From the NCBI RefSeq assembly GCF_020567375.1, contig NZ_JAJBZM010000002.1, positions 588,779-652,778 on the forward strand: DNA of 64,000 nt, given 5' to 3'. The position numbers and the translations under genes were made by a program. The stretch comes from Janibacter melonis. Lineage in GTDB: Bacteria; Actinomycetota; Actinomycetes; Actinomycetales; Dermatophilaceae. Positions 11,139-20,428 of this stretch are shown one piece after another; the first letter of the stretch is position 1; every line of letters begins with the position of its first letter. Under the pieces are notes generated by a model. The model saw only the letters and a program-made list of their open reading frames with translations, did not search any database and was not told where the DNA came from.

Positions 11139-11920
11139 CGCGCGCCTCCCGCCGCCGGGGCCGTCCCAGGGATCCGTCGCCGCCCGACGTCGACCCAGGT
11201 CGCCGCCGCGCTCGCGAGCACGCGGTCGCCGTCGAGCAGGGCCGTGCCGCAGTGGCGACGGCGCCCCTCGCGCCCCTCGTCCCACGACATGACGACGAGC
11301 TCGCGGCCGACCGGCACGGGCGAGCGCACCTCGGCGACGAAGGTCCCCAGCAGGAGCGCGTCGACCCCGAAGCCGACGGCGAAGGCGCCCGGGCAGTCCA
11401 GCGCGGCGAAGACGGTCGGCAGCTCGGCGTCGGGCAGGGTCACCGGCGCCGCGTGCACGCCCTCACGTCCGGCGACTGCGCCGGCGTAGACGTGCAGCCC
11501 GGCGCTCGCGTCCGGCCCGCACACGTAGCACCCGGGGTAGGGGTGCCCGGTGAGGTCGTAGCCGTCGGCCGCGGCGCGGGCCTGCTCGAGCGAGACCGGG
11601 TCAGGGACGTCGAGCGACGGGGAGGGTGCCGGCCGGGCGACGCCGAGGACCGTGTGGGCGTCGAGGAGCCGCACCGCGACATCGCGGTCACCGGCCCGTC
11701 CCTCGACCTCCCAGCGCAGCGGCCGGCCGACCGGCGTGGGCGCGACGAGTCGCACCTCGGTGGCGGGCAGCTCGCCCGACCCCGGTGCGAGGGCCTCGAG
11801 GCGGTCGGCGAGCAGACCGCACACCCACCCCCCGTTGCCGCACCCGGGCGGACCCTGGTGATCGGCGTCGACGACGGTGGGTGACGGGGGAGCCAGGGCG
11901 GACGACGGCGTCATGGTCAC
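11135..11920 (-). CDS. Hotdog-fold (thioesterase-like) protein
   Basis: A 261-residue protein with two hotdog-like halves and a Cys-rich centre (HPYPGCYVCGPD, about residues 127-138; FAALDCPGAFAV, about 173-184). The N-terminus has GPPGCGNGGWVCG. I recognise the type as a thioesterase-superfamily protein found in actinobacteria but cannot name a substrate. It is transcribed with the downstream transhydrogenase, with an ATGA overlap, so an acyl-CoA or hydroxyacid-related role is plausible. The start is GTG at 11920 or ATG at 11914. Confidence 0.55.
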   Translation of the reverse strand: MTMTPSSALAPPSPTVVDADHQGPPGCGNGGWVCGLLADRLEALAPGSGELPATEVRLVAPTPVGRPLRWEVEGRAGDRDVAVRLLDAHTVLGVARPAPSPSLDVPDPVSLEQARAAADGYDLTGHPYPGCYVCGPDASAGLHVYAGAVAGREGVHAAPVTLPDAELPTVFAALDCPGAFAVGFGVDALLLGTFVAEVRSPVPVGRELVVMSWDEGREGRRRHCGTALLDGDRVLASAAATWVDVGRRRIPGTAPAAGGAR

Positions 11921-11969
11921 CGACCCTAGCGACGGACGACACCGGTCCGGCGACCCCCGACCTGAGACG

Positions 11970-13223
11970 ATGCCGGTGATGACCTCGCCCCCCTTCGCCT
12001 GGCGCCGGATCGCGCTGCCGGCCTACGGCCCGACCCTCGCCACCGGGGCGGCCACGGGTGCCCTGCTCCCGGTCGCGGCGCTGCGGGCCCACGACGACCT
12101 CGGGGCCTCGCTCGCGACCGCCGGGCTCGTCGTCGCGCTCATCGGGGTCGGCCAGCTCGTCGGCGCCCTGCCCGGCGGTGCGCTCGTCGCCCGGCTCGGC
12201 GAGCGGCGCGCCCTCGTCCTCGCCGGTGTGGTCGACGTCGTCGCCATCGCGGTCGCCGGCTTCGCGCCGACGCTGTGGCTCATGGCGGTCGGCATGTTCG
12301 TCACCGGGCTGGCGAGCAGCGTCTTCTTCCTCGCCCGCCAGGGCTTCATGATCGACGTCCTGCCGCCGGACCGGCTGGCCCGGGGGATGTCGCTGCTCGG
12401 CGGCTCGCTGCGCGTCGGGATGCTCCTCGGTCCGGCGGTCGGCGGCGCGGTCGTCGCCGCGACGGGGCTGCAGGGCGCCTTCGGCGTGGCCGTCGCCTTC
12501 GCCGCGCTGTCGCTGGCGATCGTCGTGTCGACCCCCGACATCACCGGCTCGCACGAGCGCGCGATGGCCGCCCGCGAGCAGGCGGAGGGCACGCCGACGA
12601 TGCTTCGGGTGCTGCGCGAGCACTCCCGCGTCCTGCTCACCCTCGGCCTCGGCGTGCTCGTCATCAGCGGGCTGCGCCAGGCGCGGCTGGTCATCCTGCC
12701 GTTGTGGGCGACGCAGATCGGGCTCGACGGCGCCCAGAGCTCGGCGGTCTTCGCCGTCGCCGGGGTCGTCGAGCTCTTCCTCGTCTACCCCGCCGGATGG
12801 GCGATGGACCGCTTCGGCCGCGCCGCGATCGCCGGCCCGATGAGCTTCTTGCTCGGCGCGACGATGATCGCGCTGCCGCTCGCCACCGACCTCGTCGGGC
12901 TCGTCGTCGTCGCGTGCGGCATGGCCGCGGCCAACGGTCTGGGCGCCGGCATCGTCATGACGATCGGCGCCGACAACGCCCCGGCTCTCGGCCGTGCGCA
13001 GTTCCTCGGCGGGTGGCGCTTCTGCGGCGAGATCGGCAACGCCGGAGGCGCGCTCGCCGTCGCCGCGCTCACCGGTCTCGTCTCGCTCACCGCCGCCGCC
13101 CTCACGCTCGGCCTCGCCGGTCTCGTCGGCTCCGGCTGGGTGACGTACTGGGTGCTGCGGGCGGACCGGCGCCGCCTGCGCGATAGGTCCAGAGCCGAAG
13201 AGCGGGCACAATCGGTCTCGTGA
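11970..13223 (+). CDS. MFS transporter
   Basis: A 417-residue 12-helix MFS protein with a clear N-terminal half signature ([18 protein letters not shown]) and a second half beginning near residue 210. ATG at 11970 is taken as start; ATG at 11979 is the alternative, and both fit the 50-base gap to the divergent hotdog gene. The stop overlaps the GTG of the following DtxR-family regulator (GTGA), so transporter and metalloregulator are translationally coupled. An iron- or siderophore-related role is suggested only by that linkage. Confidence 0.82.
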   Translation: MPVMTSPPFAWRRIALPAYGPTLATGAATGALLPVAALRAHDDLGASLATAGLVVALIGVGQLVGALPGGALVARLGERRALVLAGVVDVVAIAVAGFAPTLWLMAVGMFVTGLASSVFFLARQGFMIDVLPPDRLARGMSLLGGSLRVGMLLGPAVGGAVVAATGLQGAFGVAVAFAALSLAIVVSTPDITGSHERAMAAREQAEGTPTMLRVLREHSRVLLTLGLGVLVISGLRQARLVILPLWATQIGLDGAQSSAVFAVAGVVELFLVYPAGWAMDRFGRAAIAGPMSFLLGATMIALPLATDLVGLVVVACGMAAANGLGAGIVMTIGADNAPALGRAQFLGGWRFCGEIGNAGGALAVAALTGLVSLTAAALTLGLAGLVGSGWVTYWVLRADRRRLRDRSRAEERAQSVS

Positions 13224-13942
13224 AGGACCTGGTCGACACCACCGAGATGTACCTCCGCACGATCTTCGAGCTCGAGGAGGAGGGCATCCCTCCGATGCGC
13301 GCCCGGATCGCCGAGCGTCTGGGCCACTCCGGCCCGACGGTCTCGCAGACCGTCGCGCGGATGGAGCGCGACGACCTCGTGCACGTCGGGACCGACCGCC
13401 GCCTGGTCCTCACCGACCACGGCCGCGTCCTCGCGACCCGGGTCATGCGCAAGCACCGCCTCGCCGAGCTGCTGCTCACCGAGGTCGTCGGCCTCGAGTG
13501 GGAGTTCGTCCACGAGGAGGCCTGCCGCTGGGAGCACGTCATGTCCGACCGGGTCGAGCGCAAGATCGTCGGCCTGCTCGGCGAGCACCGCGAGTCGCCC
13601 TACGGCAACCCGATCCCCGGGCTCGACGAGCTCCTCGGCGAGACCGAGGTCGACGAGTTCCGCGAGGGCCTGAGCAGCCTCACCGAGGTCGTCGACGGGT
13701 CGATGGCCGGCCCCTTCGTCGTGCGTCGTCTCGGCGAGCCGGTCCAGGTCGACGAGGCCGCGCTGCCGCTGCTCACGCTGGCCAAGGTCCGTCCCGGCGC
13801 CCGGGTCGTCGTGCGCGACGACGAGGACGACCGCGTCGTCGTCGTCCTCGAGGGCGCGCAGGAGAGCGAAGGGGTGTCGCTGCCCCGCGACGTCGCGAGC
13901 CACGTCTTCGTCCAGCCGGCGGAGCCGCTGACCATCTCGTGA
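13220..13942 (+). CDS. ideR: IdeR/DtxR-type iron-dependent regulator
   Basis: A 240-residue metalloregulator with N-terminal winged helix ([22 protein letters not shown]), dimerisation domain and C-terminal SH3-like domain. All canonical ligands are in place: ancillary site H79, E83, H98 (RKHRLAE, VHEE) and primary site M10, C102, E105, H106 ([16 protein letters not shown]). The length is typical of IdeR rather than MntR. With Fe(II) it would bind iron-box operators, repressing iron uptake and activating storage genes. The GTG start overlaps the MFS stop, which is unusual for ideR and hints at shared control. Confidence 0.92.
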   Translation: MKDLVDTTEMYLRTIFELEEEGIPPMRARIAERLGHSGPTVSQTVARMERDDLVHVGTDRRLVLTDHGRVLATRVMRKHRLAELLLTEVVGLEWEFVHEEACRWEHVMSDRVERKIVGLLGEHRESPYGNPIPGLDELLGETEVDEFREGLSSLTEVVDGSMAGPFVVRRLGEPVQVDEAALPLLTLAKVRPGARVVVRDDEDDRVVVVLEGAQESEGVSLPRDVASHVFVQPAEPLTIS

Positions 13943-13961
13943 CACTGCCGTGACCCGAACG

Positions 13962-14020
13962 TGACTTTCGCTCACGTCGTGTGTACGGTGCTGGAGTCCG
14001 TCCACCCCCTGAGGACGGAC
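13962..14020 (+). promoter_or_regulatory. Putative promoter and leader hairpin upstream of the riboswitch
   Basis: A -35-like TGACTT (13962-13967) and -10-like TACGGT (13984-13989) with a 16-base spacer precede the riboswitch. A perfect 8-bp hairpin, GTCCGTCC (13996-14003) with GGACGGAC (14013-14020), lies at the expected transcript start. The promoter call is by eye and weak; the hairpin is certain. Confidence 0.4.
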
Positions 14021-14031
14021 CGTCGACACGG

Positions 14032-14218
14032 ACCGCCGAGTCCTGCCCCCGTGCCGACGTCCGGTTCCACCACCGGGCAGGAGCGGGGGACCCACCATCG
14101 GGGCGAGCGTGCTCGCCCCTCGGGGTGAAGTCCTCCAGGTCGTCGCTCGCGCGGCGTCCTGCTGGGCCGGGTGTCCTCCACCCGAACCCGACAGCTCACC
14201 TCGTAGGCATCGAGAGGC
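14032..14218 (+). promoter_or_regulatory. Cyclic-di-AMP riboswitch (ydaO/yuaA leader)
   Basis: The leader carries the conserved blocks of the ydaO class in order: GGGGGACCCACCAT, GGGGTGAAGTCC, a GGGCCGGGTGTCC segment, and ACCCGACAGCTCACC followed by TCGTAGGCATCGAGAG just before the start codon. In actinobacteria this class normally sits in front of cell-wall hydrolase genes, exactly as here. Family knowledge says c-di-AMP binding turns expression off, tying wall hydrolysis to turgor and potassium state. Confidence 0.9.
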
Positions 14219-14224
14219 ACCACT

Positions 14225-15133
14225 GTGACCGAGCGCAGCCACGGGCGCCACCGCGCCGCCGGACGGTACAACCCCGTCACCGAGCTGACCACCATCGTCT
14301 CCGACGCGACGACCCCCCTCGTCAAGGGCGCGGCCGTCGTCGCCGCGTCCGGCGGGCTCATCGCCGCCGTCGCCGTCCCGGCCTCGGCCGCTGACGCCCC
14401 CGTCGACCAGGGTCGCCAGGAGGTCGCCGCCGCCGACGTCAGCACCGTCGCGGCCGTGCCCGCCGTCGCCGCCCCGCAGACCACGACCCCCAGCGCCGGT
14501 CAGCAGACCTTCGGCGCCCTGACGGTCGGCGCCGTCGAGAAGCCCCAGGGCCCGCCGCCGTGGATGGTCCGCCTCGTGCAGGAGCGTCGCGCCGAGATCG
14601 CCGCGGAGCAGCAGGCCGCCCGCGAGCAGGCCGAGCGCGAGCGCGAGCAGGCGGCTGCCGCCGCCGAGCAGGAGCGCCAGGAGGACGAGAGCGCCAGTCG
14701 CTCGCAGGAGCGCACGCCGGCTCCGACCCAGACCCCGACGCAGACCCCGACGGAGTCGGCGCCGACGCAGCAGACCGAGACCACGCAGGCCCCGGCCGCG
14801 TCGGGCGACGTCATCTCGATCGCGAAGCAGTACATCGGCGTCCCGTACGTCTACGGCGGCACCACCCCGTCCGGCTTCGACTGCTCGGGCTTCACCCAGT
14901 ACGTCTTCGCCAAGGCCGGCAAGTCGCTGCCGCGCACGACGACCGAGCAGCAGGCCGCCACCACCCCGGTGAGCAACCCGCAGCCCGGTGACCTCGTCTT
15001 CTTCGGCTCGCCTGCCTACCACGTGGGCATCTACGTCGGGAACGGCCAGATGATCGACGCCCCGCGTACCGGGTCCTCGGTCTCGGTCCGCCCGGTCTTC
15101 GACGGGGTCTCCGGCTACGGCCGGGTGAGCTGA
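14225..15133 (+). CDS. Secreted NlpC/P60 peptidoglycan hydrolase
   Basis: A 302-residue protein: N-terminal export segment ending near ASAADAPV (about residue 60), a Glu/Gln/Ala-rich helical region (about 120-160), a Thr/Pro linker, and a C-terminal NlpC/P60 domain (about 195-302). The catalytic cysteine is in GFDCSGFTQYVF and the histidine in HVGIYVGNG. These enzymes cut gamma-D-Glu-diaminopimelate bonds in stem peptides. GTG 14225 follows the riboswitch. The RIP-like helical region resembles factors that bind other hydrolases. Control by c-di-AMP is inferred from the leader. Confidence 0.9.
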   Translation: MTERSHGRHRAAGRYNPVTELTTIVSDATTPLVKGAAVVAASGGLIAAVAVPASAADAPVDQGRQEVAAADVSTVAAVPAVAAPQTTTPSAGQQTFGALTVGAVEKPQGPPPWMVRLVQERRAEIAAEQQAAREQAEREREQAAAAAEQERQEDESASRSQERTPAPTQTPTQTPTESAPTQQTETTQAPAASGDVISIAKQYIGVPYVYGGTTPSGFDCSGFTQYVFAKAGKSLPRTTTEQQAATTPVSNPQPGDLVFFGSPAYHVGIYVGNGQMIDAPRTGSSVSVRPVFDGVSGYGRVS

Positions 15134-15223
15134 CACCCCTTCGCTCGACGCCAGCGCGCTCGACACGCTCGAAGACACTCGCCACCGGCGGGGGCCTTCG
15201 GCGTGTCCTGGCACCATGGGCCG

Positions 15224-16726
15224 GTGCCCAGCCGTCGCAGCCTCCTCGCCGGGGGCGGCGGTCTGCTCGCGCTCGGTCTGACCGCCGCGGGCAACGACCA
15301 CCGCGACGGGCAGCGACGCGCGCGCGAGCTGTCCTTCGGCGCGACCGTGGCCACGACGGGGGAGCAGCCGTGGCGCGCGTCGCGGCGCAACGTCTCGGTC
15401 GGCGAGCTCGGTCTGCTCGTCAGGGGCCGACGCACGATCGACGGCCCGCTCGCCGCGGAGGCGGTCGACGCCCAGGACGCGCTGCTCGCCGGGGTCCCGC
15501 TCGACCTCGACGGCCCGCACGGCGGGCTGCTCACCCAGGCCGCACTCGACCTGTGGGTGCTGTCGTGGGGGCTGCCCGTCGCCGTCGCCGGCTGGGAGGG
15601 CCGCTGGCGCTACGCGTGGCCCCGCGACACCGCGCACGTCGCGGTCGCGCTCCAGGCACTCGGCGACGCACCCGGGGCCGTCCGCCAGATGCACGCGCTC
15701 TCGCGGCTCGTCGTCGGCGACCACGTCGAGGCCCGCTATCTCCCCGACGGCGGCACCCCCGACGGGCGCCACCCGCAGTCCGACGGGATGGGCTGGGTCC
15801 TGTGGTCGGCCGGCCGCACGGTGGACGACTGGCTCGGGTCCTCTGCTCGCGACGACGTCGCAGAGCTCGTGCGCCGGTGCGCCCGGCTCGCCCTGGGCCA
15901 GGTGCGTGCCTCGGGCCTGCCCCGACCGAGCCCGGACTACTGGGAGGTCGACGCCCCCCGCCTCACCCTCGGCACCGCCGCCCCGATCCTCGTCGGTCTC
16001 GAGCACGCCGAGCTCGTCCTCGCTCGTCTCGGCGGAGAGGGAGACCTCGAGCTCGCGGACCGGTGCGGTCAGGTCGCCCGGCGTCTCGAGACCGCGATGA
16101 TCGAGGTCTTCGGCGCCGCCGGCTGGCCGCGGCAGCGGGGCCGCCTCTCGCGGGACGCGTCGATCGCCTTCATGCTCCCGCCCTACCGGGCCGCGGGCCG
16201 GGCCGAGGAGAGCCTGCGCTCCGCCCTGGAGTCGGCCAGCCGCCGGATGGCCCGCAGCAACGGCGGCTACGCCCCGGGCGAGGACTGGCGCGGAGACGGC
16301 GTCGCCTGGACCCCGGAGGTCGCCCTGCTCGCCGGCGCCTGGGCGAGCTCCGCGGACTCGCACGACCAGGCCCGCGACGCGCTCGGCTGGCTCGCCGTGC
16401 ACCGGACCCGCGGTGGCTCCCTGCCCGAGAAGGTCCTCCACGACGGCACCTCCGCCGGCCCCGCACCCCTCGCCTGGACCGCCGCCGTCTCCGTGCTCGC
16501 GGTCGAGACCCTCGCCACCACCACACCCCAGGGCCAGCCCGGTGCCGCGCCGGCCCCGAGCTCGCCCCCCGCCCAGCCCGGTTCCGCGCCCGTCCCGGGC
16601 TCGCCCCCCGCCCAGCCCGGTTCTGCGCCCGTCCCGGGCTCCGCGGCCTCGCCCCCTGCCCGGCCGGCACCTCCCGCCCAGCCGGTACCTCTCGCCCAGC
16701 AGGTACCCCCCTTCGGCCCCGCCTGA
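15224..16726 (+). CDS. Exported GH15-like (six-hairpin) glycosidase homologue
   Basis: About 500 residues. The N-terminus has a twin-arginine-like signal (SRRSLLAGGGGLLALGL). The core contains WRYAWPRDTAHVAVAL, typical of glucoamylase/GH15 (alpha,alpha)6 proteins, and later YAPGEDWRGDGVAWTPEVALL. The final 60 residues are an Ala/Pro/Gly-rich tail with a 13-residue repeat (PPAQPGSAPVPGS) in near-perfect tandem, probably a wall-spanning or unstructured tail. GTG 15224 places the RR motif at the N-terminus; an upstream GTG at 15203 is possible. The substrate is unknown. Confidence 0.7.
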   Translation: MPSRRSLLAGGGGLLALGLTAAGNDHRDGQRRARELSFGATVATTGEQPWRASRRNVSVGELGLLVRGRRTIDGPLAAEAVDAQDALLAGVPLDLDGPHGGLLTQAALDLWVLSWGLPVAVAGWEGRWRYAWPRDTAHVAVALQALGDAPGAVRQMHALSRLVVGDHVEARYLPDGGTPDGRHPQSDGMGWVLWSAGRTVDDWLGSSARDDVAELVRRCARLALGQVRASGLPRPSPDYWEVDAPRLTLGTAAPILVGLEHAELVLARLGGEGDLELADRCGQVARRLETAMIEVFGAAGWPRQRGRLSRDASIAFMLPPYRAAGRAEESLRSALESASRRMARSNGGYAPGEDWRGDGVAWTPEVALLAGAWASSADSHDQARDALGWLAVHRTRGGSLPEKVLHDGTSAGPAPLAWTAAVSVLAVETLATTTPQGQPGAAPAPSSPPAQPGSAPVPGSPPAQPGSAPVPGSAASPPARPAPPAQPVPLAQQVPPFGPA

Positions 16727-16745
16727 TCCCTGCCGCGCCATCGCT

Positions 16746-18164
16746 CTACGTCCGTCGGTAGAAGCGGATCGAGACGGATCTGTCCTGTCTGCGGGTGGTG
16801 GTGTGCTGCCAGTCGGGTCCGTGGAGCATGCGGTGGTGTCGTCCGCACAGTGGTGCTGCGTCGTCGAGGTCGGTGCTGCCGCCCTGTGCCCAGGGGTCGA
16901 GGTGGTGGATCTCGCACCAGGCGAAGGGTCGGTCGCACCCGTCGGCGGCGCACTGGTCGTAGCGGGTGGTGAGGGCGAGGCGTTGTGCTTCGGTGTGGAG
17001 CCGGCGTTGGCGGCCGAGGTCGAGGGGTTGGGAGGCGCCGTCCAGGACGAGGGGGATGATGCCGGCGGCGCAGGCCATGCGGCGGGTGGTGCCGGCGTCG
17101 AGGTGGTCGCCGGCGTCGGTGCGTCCGGCTCGGGTGAGCTGGCCGCGCAGGTCCTCGAGTCGTGTGGTGACCAGCAGGGTGGCGGCGATCTTGGTGGAGA
17201 GGTGGTCGGTGGGGATGCGGGCGAGGAGGTCGGCCAGGGCGAGGCCGCGTCGGTGCTGCCAGTCGAGCTGGTCGACGCGGGTGTCGCCGGTGAGGGTGGC
17301 GAGGTCGCTGGGTGCGGTGCCGACGGCGCCACCGCTGGTTGCCCTGCGACGGGGTGCGGTCATGGCGTCGATGACCTTCTTGAGGATGATGCCGCTGGCC
17401 CAGGGGACGGTGAAGTGGCCGGTCATGGTGCCGTCGGAGTTGTCCTTGATCCAGAAGGCTGCCGCCTCGACCGCGCGTGCTTCTTCGTCGGCGAGCACGG
17501 ACTCCTCGTGGGCGTCGACGACGTCCTCGTCGGGCTCGACGGTCTCGAGGACGCGTCTGGCGTGCCGTCTCAGCACCGCTGGGGCGTGGCTGGTGGCGAG
17601 GCGCAGCAGCTCCGTCTCGCACTGCCGCCGTGCCTCGGTGCCGAGTCTCTCGGGCAGCTCGGCCATGGCGCTGGTGATGACGCGGGCGTGCTCGGCGCTG
17701 ATCCTCCCGTCGTCCAGAGCGGCCGCGGTCTGCGCGAGCTCTGGCTCGGGCGGGGGAGCGACGAGGCTCAGCACCCCGTTGCTCTCCCCGGCGGTCGGGT
17801 CGCCCGGCTCGGGGGCACTCGGTGCGTTGAGGGCGGCGGCCAGGCGGACGTCGCGCGAGGCGGGCCGGCGGTCGCCGTTCGTCGTCTGCGCGAGCCACGC
17901 CCCGGTGTCGGTGTGCCCGGTGCGCTCGGCCACGCGCACGGAGTCCGCGCGGGCGACGAGGCGCAGCCGCGCGGAGTCGACGCGCCGCGCCAGCCGCTCG
18001 ACCTCGGCCACGTCTGCTCGCAGTGCCCGACCTGCCGTGCGATCGTCACGAGCGATCGCCTCGAGAAGCCGGTCGACTCCTGCGTGGACCTCGTCGAGGA
18101 GTGCCGGCACACCCCCTTCGCCCGGGTGGGTCCCGGGATCTGGGAGCTGCGGCATCGTCGCCAT
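16746..18164 (-). CDS. 13E12-type protein: DUF222 plus HNH endonuclease domain
   Basis: A 472-residue protein of the 13E12/REP family common in actinobacteria. A long helical DUF222 domain fills about residues 20-390. A C-terminal HNH nuclease follows: CAADGCDRPFAWCEIHHLDPW, then LCGRHHRMLH, with the zinc-binding cysteine pairs and catalytic HH. The ATG at 18164 lies 13 bases from a perfect SOS box, so it should be induced by DNA damage. Several mycobacterial 13E12 genes are LexA-regulated. The biological role is unsettled: a repair-linked nuclease or a selfish homing-like element. Confidence 0.88.
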   Translation of the reverse strand: MATMPQLPDPGTHPGEGGVPALLDEVHAGVDRLLEAIARDDRTAGRALRADVAEVERLARRVDSARLRLVARADSVRVAERTGHTDTGAWLAQTTNGDRRPASRDVRLAAALNAPSAPEPGDPTAGESNGVLSLVAPPPEPELAQTAAALDDGRISAEHARVITSAMAELPERLGTEARRQCETELLRLATSHAPAVLRRHARRVLETVEPDEDVVDAHEESVLADEEARAVEAAAFWIKDNSDGTMTGHFTVPWASGIILKKVIDAMTAPRRRATSGGAVGTAPSDLATLTGDTRVDQLDWQHRRGLALADLLARIPTDHLSTKIAATLLVTTRLEDLRGQLTRAGRTDAGDHLDAGTTRRMACAAGIIPLVLDGASQPLDLGRQRRLHTEAQRLALTTRYDQCAADGCDRPFAWCEIHHLDPWAQGGSTDLDDAAPLCGRHHRMLHGPDWQHTTTRRQDRSVSIRFYRRT

Positions 18165-18176
18165 GACTCCACGATA

Positions 18177-18192
18177 TCGAACAGGTGTTCGA
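18177..18192. promoter_or_regulatory. LexA SOS box
   Basis: A perfect match to the actinobacterial SOS box TCGAAC-N4-GTTCGA, with spacer AGGT, placed 13 bases upstream of the DUF222/HNH start codon. A third GAACAG follows immediately. This would give LexA repression and DNA-damage induction. Confidence 0.85.
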
Positions 18193-18259
18193 ACAGGCCA
18201 GACCCTGTCGACGAACGGTCGACGGCCCTAGCCTGGGCGCACCCGACCCAGGAGGACCG

Positions 18260-19546
18260 ATGAGCCCGAGCCCCGGACCCGGCCGTGAGCGGCAGAGCCA
18301 GATCTACCGTGACGGGGTGGTGGGCGACCGGCCGGCGGTGCCGACCCACGCGGCCGGGCTCGAGGAGGCGGCCGAGTCGGCGATGAGCCGCCGCGCCTGG
18401 GCCTACGTCGCCGGCGGCGCGGGCGAAGGGCGCACGATGCGCAACAACCGCGAGGCCTTCGACCGGTGGGCGATCGTCCCCCGGATGCTCGCCGGTGCTG
18501 CCGACCGCGACCTCTCCCGCACCGTCCTCGGGACGCGGCTGCCCGCCCCCTTCGCCCTCGCGCCCGTGGGTGCCGGTCAGCTCGTCCACCGCGACGCCGA
18601 CCTCGTCACCGCGCGCGCGGCGGCCGCGACCGGTGTGCCCTACGTCTTCACCAACCAGGGCGGGACGCCGCTGGAGGAGACCGCTGCGGCGATGGGCGCG
18701 ACCCCGCACTGGATGCAGCTGTACTGGAGCACCGACGAGGGCCTCGTCGACAGCCTCATCGGCCGCGCGGAGGCAGCCGGCGCGAAGGCGCTCGTCGTCA
18801 CGCTCGACACGACCGTGCTCGGGTGGCGACCGCAGGACCTCGACCTCGGCTCCCTCCCCTTCGCCCGAGGTCAGGGGATCGGGCAGTACACGAGCGACGA
18901 GCACTTCATGGGTCTCGTCGACGAGCGGGTGGCCGCGGCGGCGAAGGGGGAGCCCGCCGAGCGCCCGAAGGTCACCCCGTCGGCGATCCGGTCGTTGCTG
19001 TCGATCACACGGCACCACCCGGGACGCCTCCGCGACAACCTGCGCTCACCACGGCCGCGGGCGGCGGTCGAGACCTTCCTCGAGACGTACTCGAACCCGC
19101 GGCTGTCGTGGGACCACATCGCCACCCTGCGAGACCGGACCACGCTGCCGGTCGTGCTCAAGGGGATCCTGCACCCGGACGACGCGCGCCGCGCCCTCGA
19201 CCTCGGCGTCGACGGCATCGTCGTCTCCAACCACGGCGGGCGGCAGGTGGACAGCTCCGTCGCGTCGCTGGACGCCCTCGTGCGGGTGCGCGACGCCGTC
19301 GGGCCGGACGCGACGGTGCTCATGGACAGCGGGATCCGCACGGGCGCGGACGTCTTCGTGGCGCTCGCCCTCGGCGCCGACGCCGTGCTGCTCGGGCGGC
19401 CGTACATGTACGGGATGGCGATCGCGGGTCAGCGTGGCGTCGAGGAGGTCATCGCCAACGTCGTCGCCGAGCTCGACCTGACGATGGCGCTCGCCGGTGT
19501 GCCAGACCTGGCGTCGATCACGCGAGACGTGCTCGTCGAGCGATGA
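18260..19546 (+). CDS. FMN-dependent alpha-hydroxyacid oxidase, lactate 2-monooxygenase type
   Basis: A 428-residue TIM-barrel flavoprotein. Family motifs in order: AYVAGGAGEGRTMRNN, FALAPVGAGQL, WMQLYWSTDEGL, LVVTLDTTVLGWRPQDL, VVLKGILHPDDARRAL with the FMN lysine, SNHGGRQVDSS with the catalytic histidine, and DSGIRTGADVFVALALGA. The WRPQDL block and the overall length fit lactate 2-monooxygenase (L-lactate to acetate, CO2 and water) better than lactate dehydrogenases. CAGGAGG precedes the ATG. The stop overlaps the next start (ATGA). Confidence 0.85.
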   Translation: MSPSPGPGRERQSQIYRDGVVGDRPAVPTHAAGLEEAAESAMSRRAWAYVAGGAGEGRTMRNNREAFDRWAIVPRMLAGAADRDLSRTVLGTRLPAPFALAPVGAGQLVHRDADLVTARAAAATGVPYVFTNQGGTPLEETAAAMGATPHWMQLYWSTDEGLVDSLIGRAEAAGAKALVVTLDTTVLGWRPQDLDLGSLPFARGQGIGQYTSDEHFMGLVDERVAAAAKGEPAERPKVTPSAIRSLLSITRHHPGRLRDNLRSPRPRAAVETFLETYSNPRLSWDHIATLRDRTTLPVVLKGILHPDDARRALDLGVDGIVVSNHGGRQVDSSVASLDALVRVRDAVGPDATVLMDSGIRTGADVFVALALGADAVLLGRPYMYGMAIAGQRGVEEVIANVVAELDLTMALAGVPDLASITRDVLVER

Positions 19547-20055
19547 GCAGGCTCCGTGCGGTCGCCGTGGTGGTCACGTGCGCGGGTGCCGCCGTGGCGT
19601 GCGGCGGGCCGCCGGCGCTCGACGTCGGGCAGGACGGCGGTGAGTCGACGCTGTGCACGATCGCCTCGCGCCCCGGCGACTGGACGGTCGCGAACCACAC
19701 GGCCGACGCGAGCACCGACCTCGAGATCGAGGAGCTCGAGCTGGTGGGCGCCGACGGGGTGCGGCTCGAGGAGTCGTCGCTGTCGACGCTGGACGGGCCG
19801 ACGACGATCCCCGGGACCTCGCCGGGGTGGCCCGGTGAGCTCGTCGACGTGGACGGCCCGATCTGGCGGGACCGCCGGCAGGCGGAGGGGGAGACGATGA
19901 CGAAGGGGGAGAGCCGGGTCCTGGTCCTCCGGGTGGTCGTCGAGGAGGTCCCGGCGACGCTCGAGGGCATCCGCGTGCACTACCGGTCCGGCTGGCGCGG
20001 TCGCGCCGCGGACACGTCGACGAGGATCGAGTGGCGGGAGACCTGCGGTCTGTAA
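19543..20055 (+). CDS. Small lipoprotein of unknown function
   Basis: 170 residues. A signal peptide ends in lipobox GAAVAC (cysteine near residue 20); an acidic, beta-rich domain with two further cysteines (TLCTIAS and the C-terminal ETCGL) follows. The ATG overlaps the stop of the lactate monooxygenase gene, so translation is coupled. I do not recognise the domain. The context gives no strong clue because the partner enzyme is cytoplasmic. Confidence 0.7.
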   Translation: MSRLRAVAVVVTCAGAAVACGGPPALDVGQDGGESTLCTIASRPGDWTVANHTADASTDLEIEELELVGADGVRLEESSLSTLDGPTTIPGTSPGWPGELVDVDGPIWRDRRQAEGETMTKGESRVLVLRVVVEEVPATLEGIRVHYRSGWRGRAADTSTRIEWRETCGL

Positions 20056-20064
20056 ACCGCCGCG

Positions 20065-20247
20065 TCACCTCTCGCGCTGGGTCCAGCGGAACCAGGAGAA
20101 GAGCGTGATCGCTCCGACGAGGAGCATGAGGGGTGCGATGACGAGCATCGCGATGTCGGCGGCGCTCCCCTCGAGGGTGAGCCGAGCCGTCCAGTAGACG
20201 GCGATGATCGCGAACATCGCGATGGACCACTTGCGGTAGGTCGGCAT
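20065..20247 (-). CDS. 60-residue two-helix membrane protein (family member 1)
   Basis: A basic N-terminus (MPTYRKW), one helix, a short loop containing ARLTLEGSAAD, a second helix, then SWFRWTQRER. It shares size and layout (W near the start, R-x-L-x-G loop, W/RR end) with the small proteins at 61913 and 63325. Before island insertion it would have lain immediately beyond the 3' end of the tRNA-Arg gene, with 61913 on the other side. Function unknown. A longer upstream frame exists but starts in non-coding-looking sequence. Confidence 0.6.
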   Translation of the reverse strand: MPTYRKWSIAMFAIIAVYWTARLTLEGSAADIAMLVIAPLMLLVGAITLFSWFRWTQRER

Positions 20248-20382
20248 GGGCGCAGTCTGCCGGGTGGGTCGTGGGGCTTCAGTCCTGGGTGCGTCGTGGC
20301 CTTCAGCAACGGGTGCGTCCACAATGCGGCCTCGACCGCCCGCGCGCGGGGTCGAGGGAGGGCGGGAAGCCCGGTAAATGGC

Positions 20383-20428
20383 GGTGCCCCCGGCAAGATT
20401 CGAACTTGCGACACCTTCTTTAGGAGAG
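20383..20428. repeat. attL: left 46-bp direct repeat
   Basis: Identical over 46 bases to the right repeat at 61754-61799. It corresponds to the 3' part of tRNA-Arg from the anticodon region to the discriminator; here the 5' half of the tRNA is missing, so this copy is not a functional gene. Confidence 0.93.
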
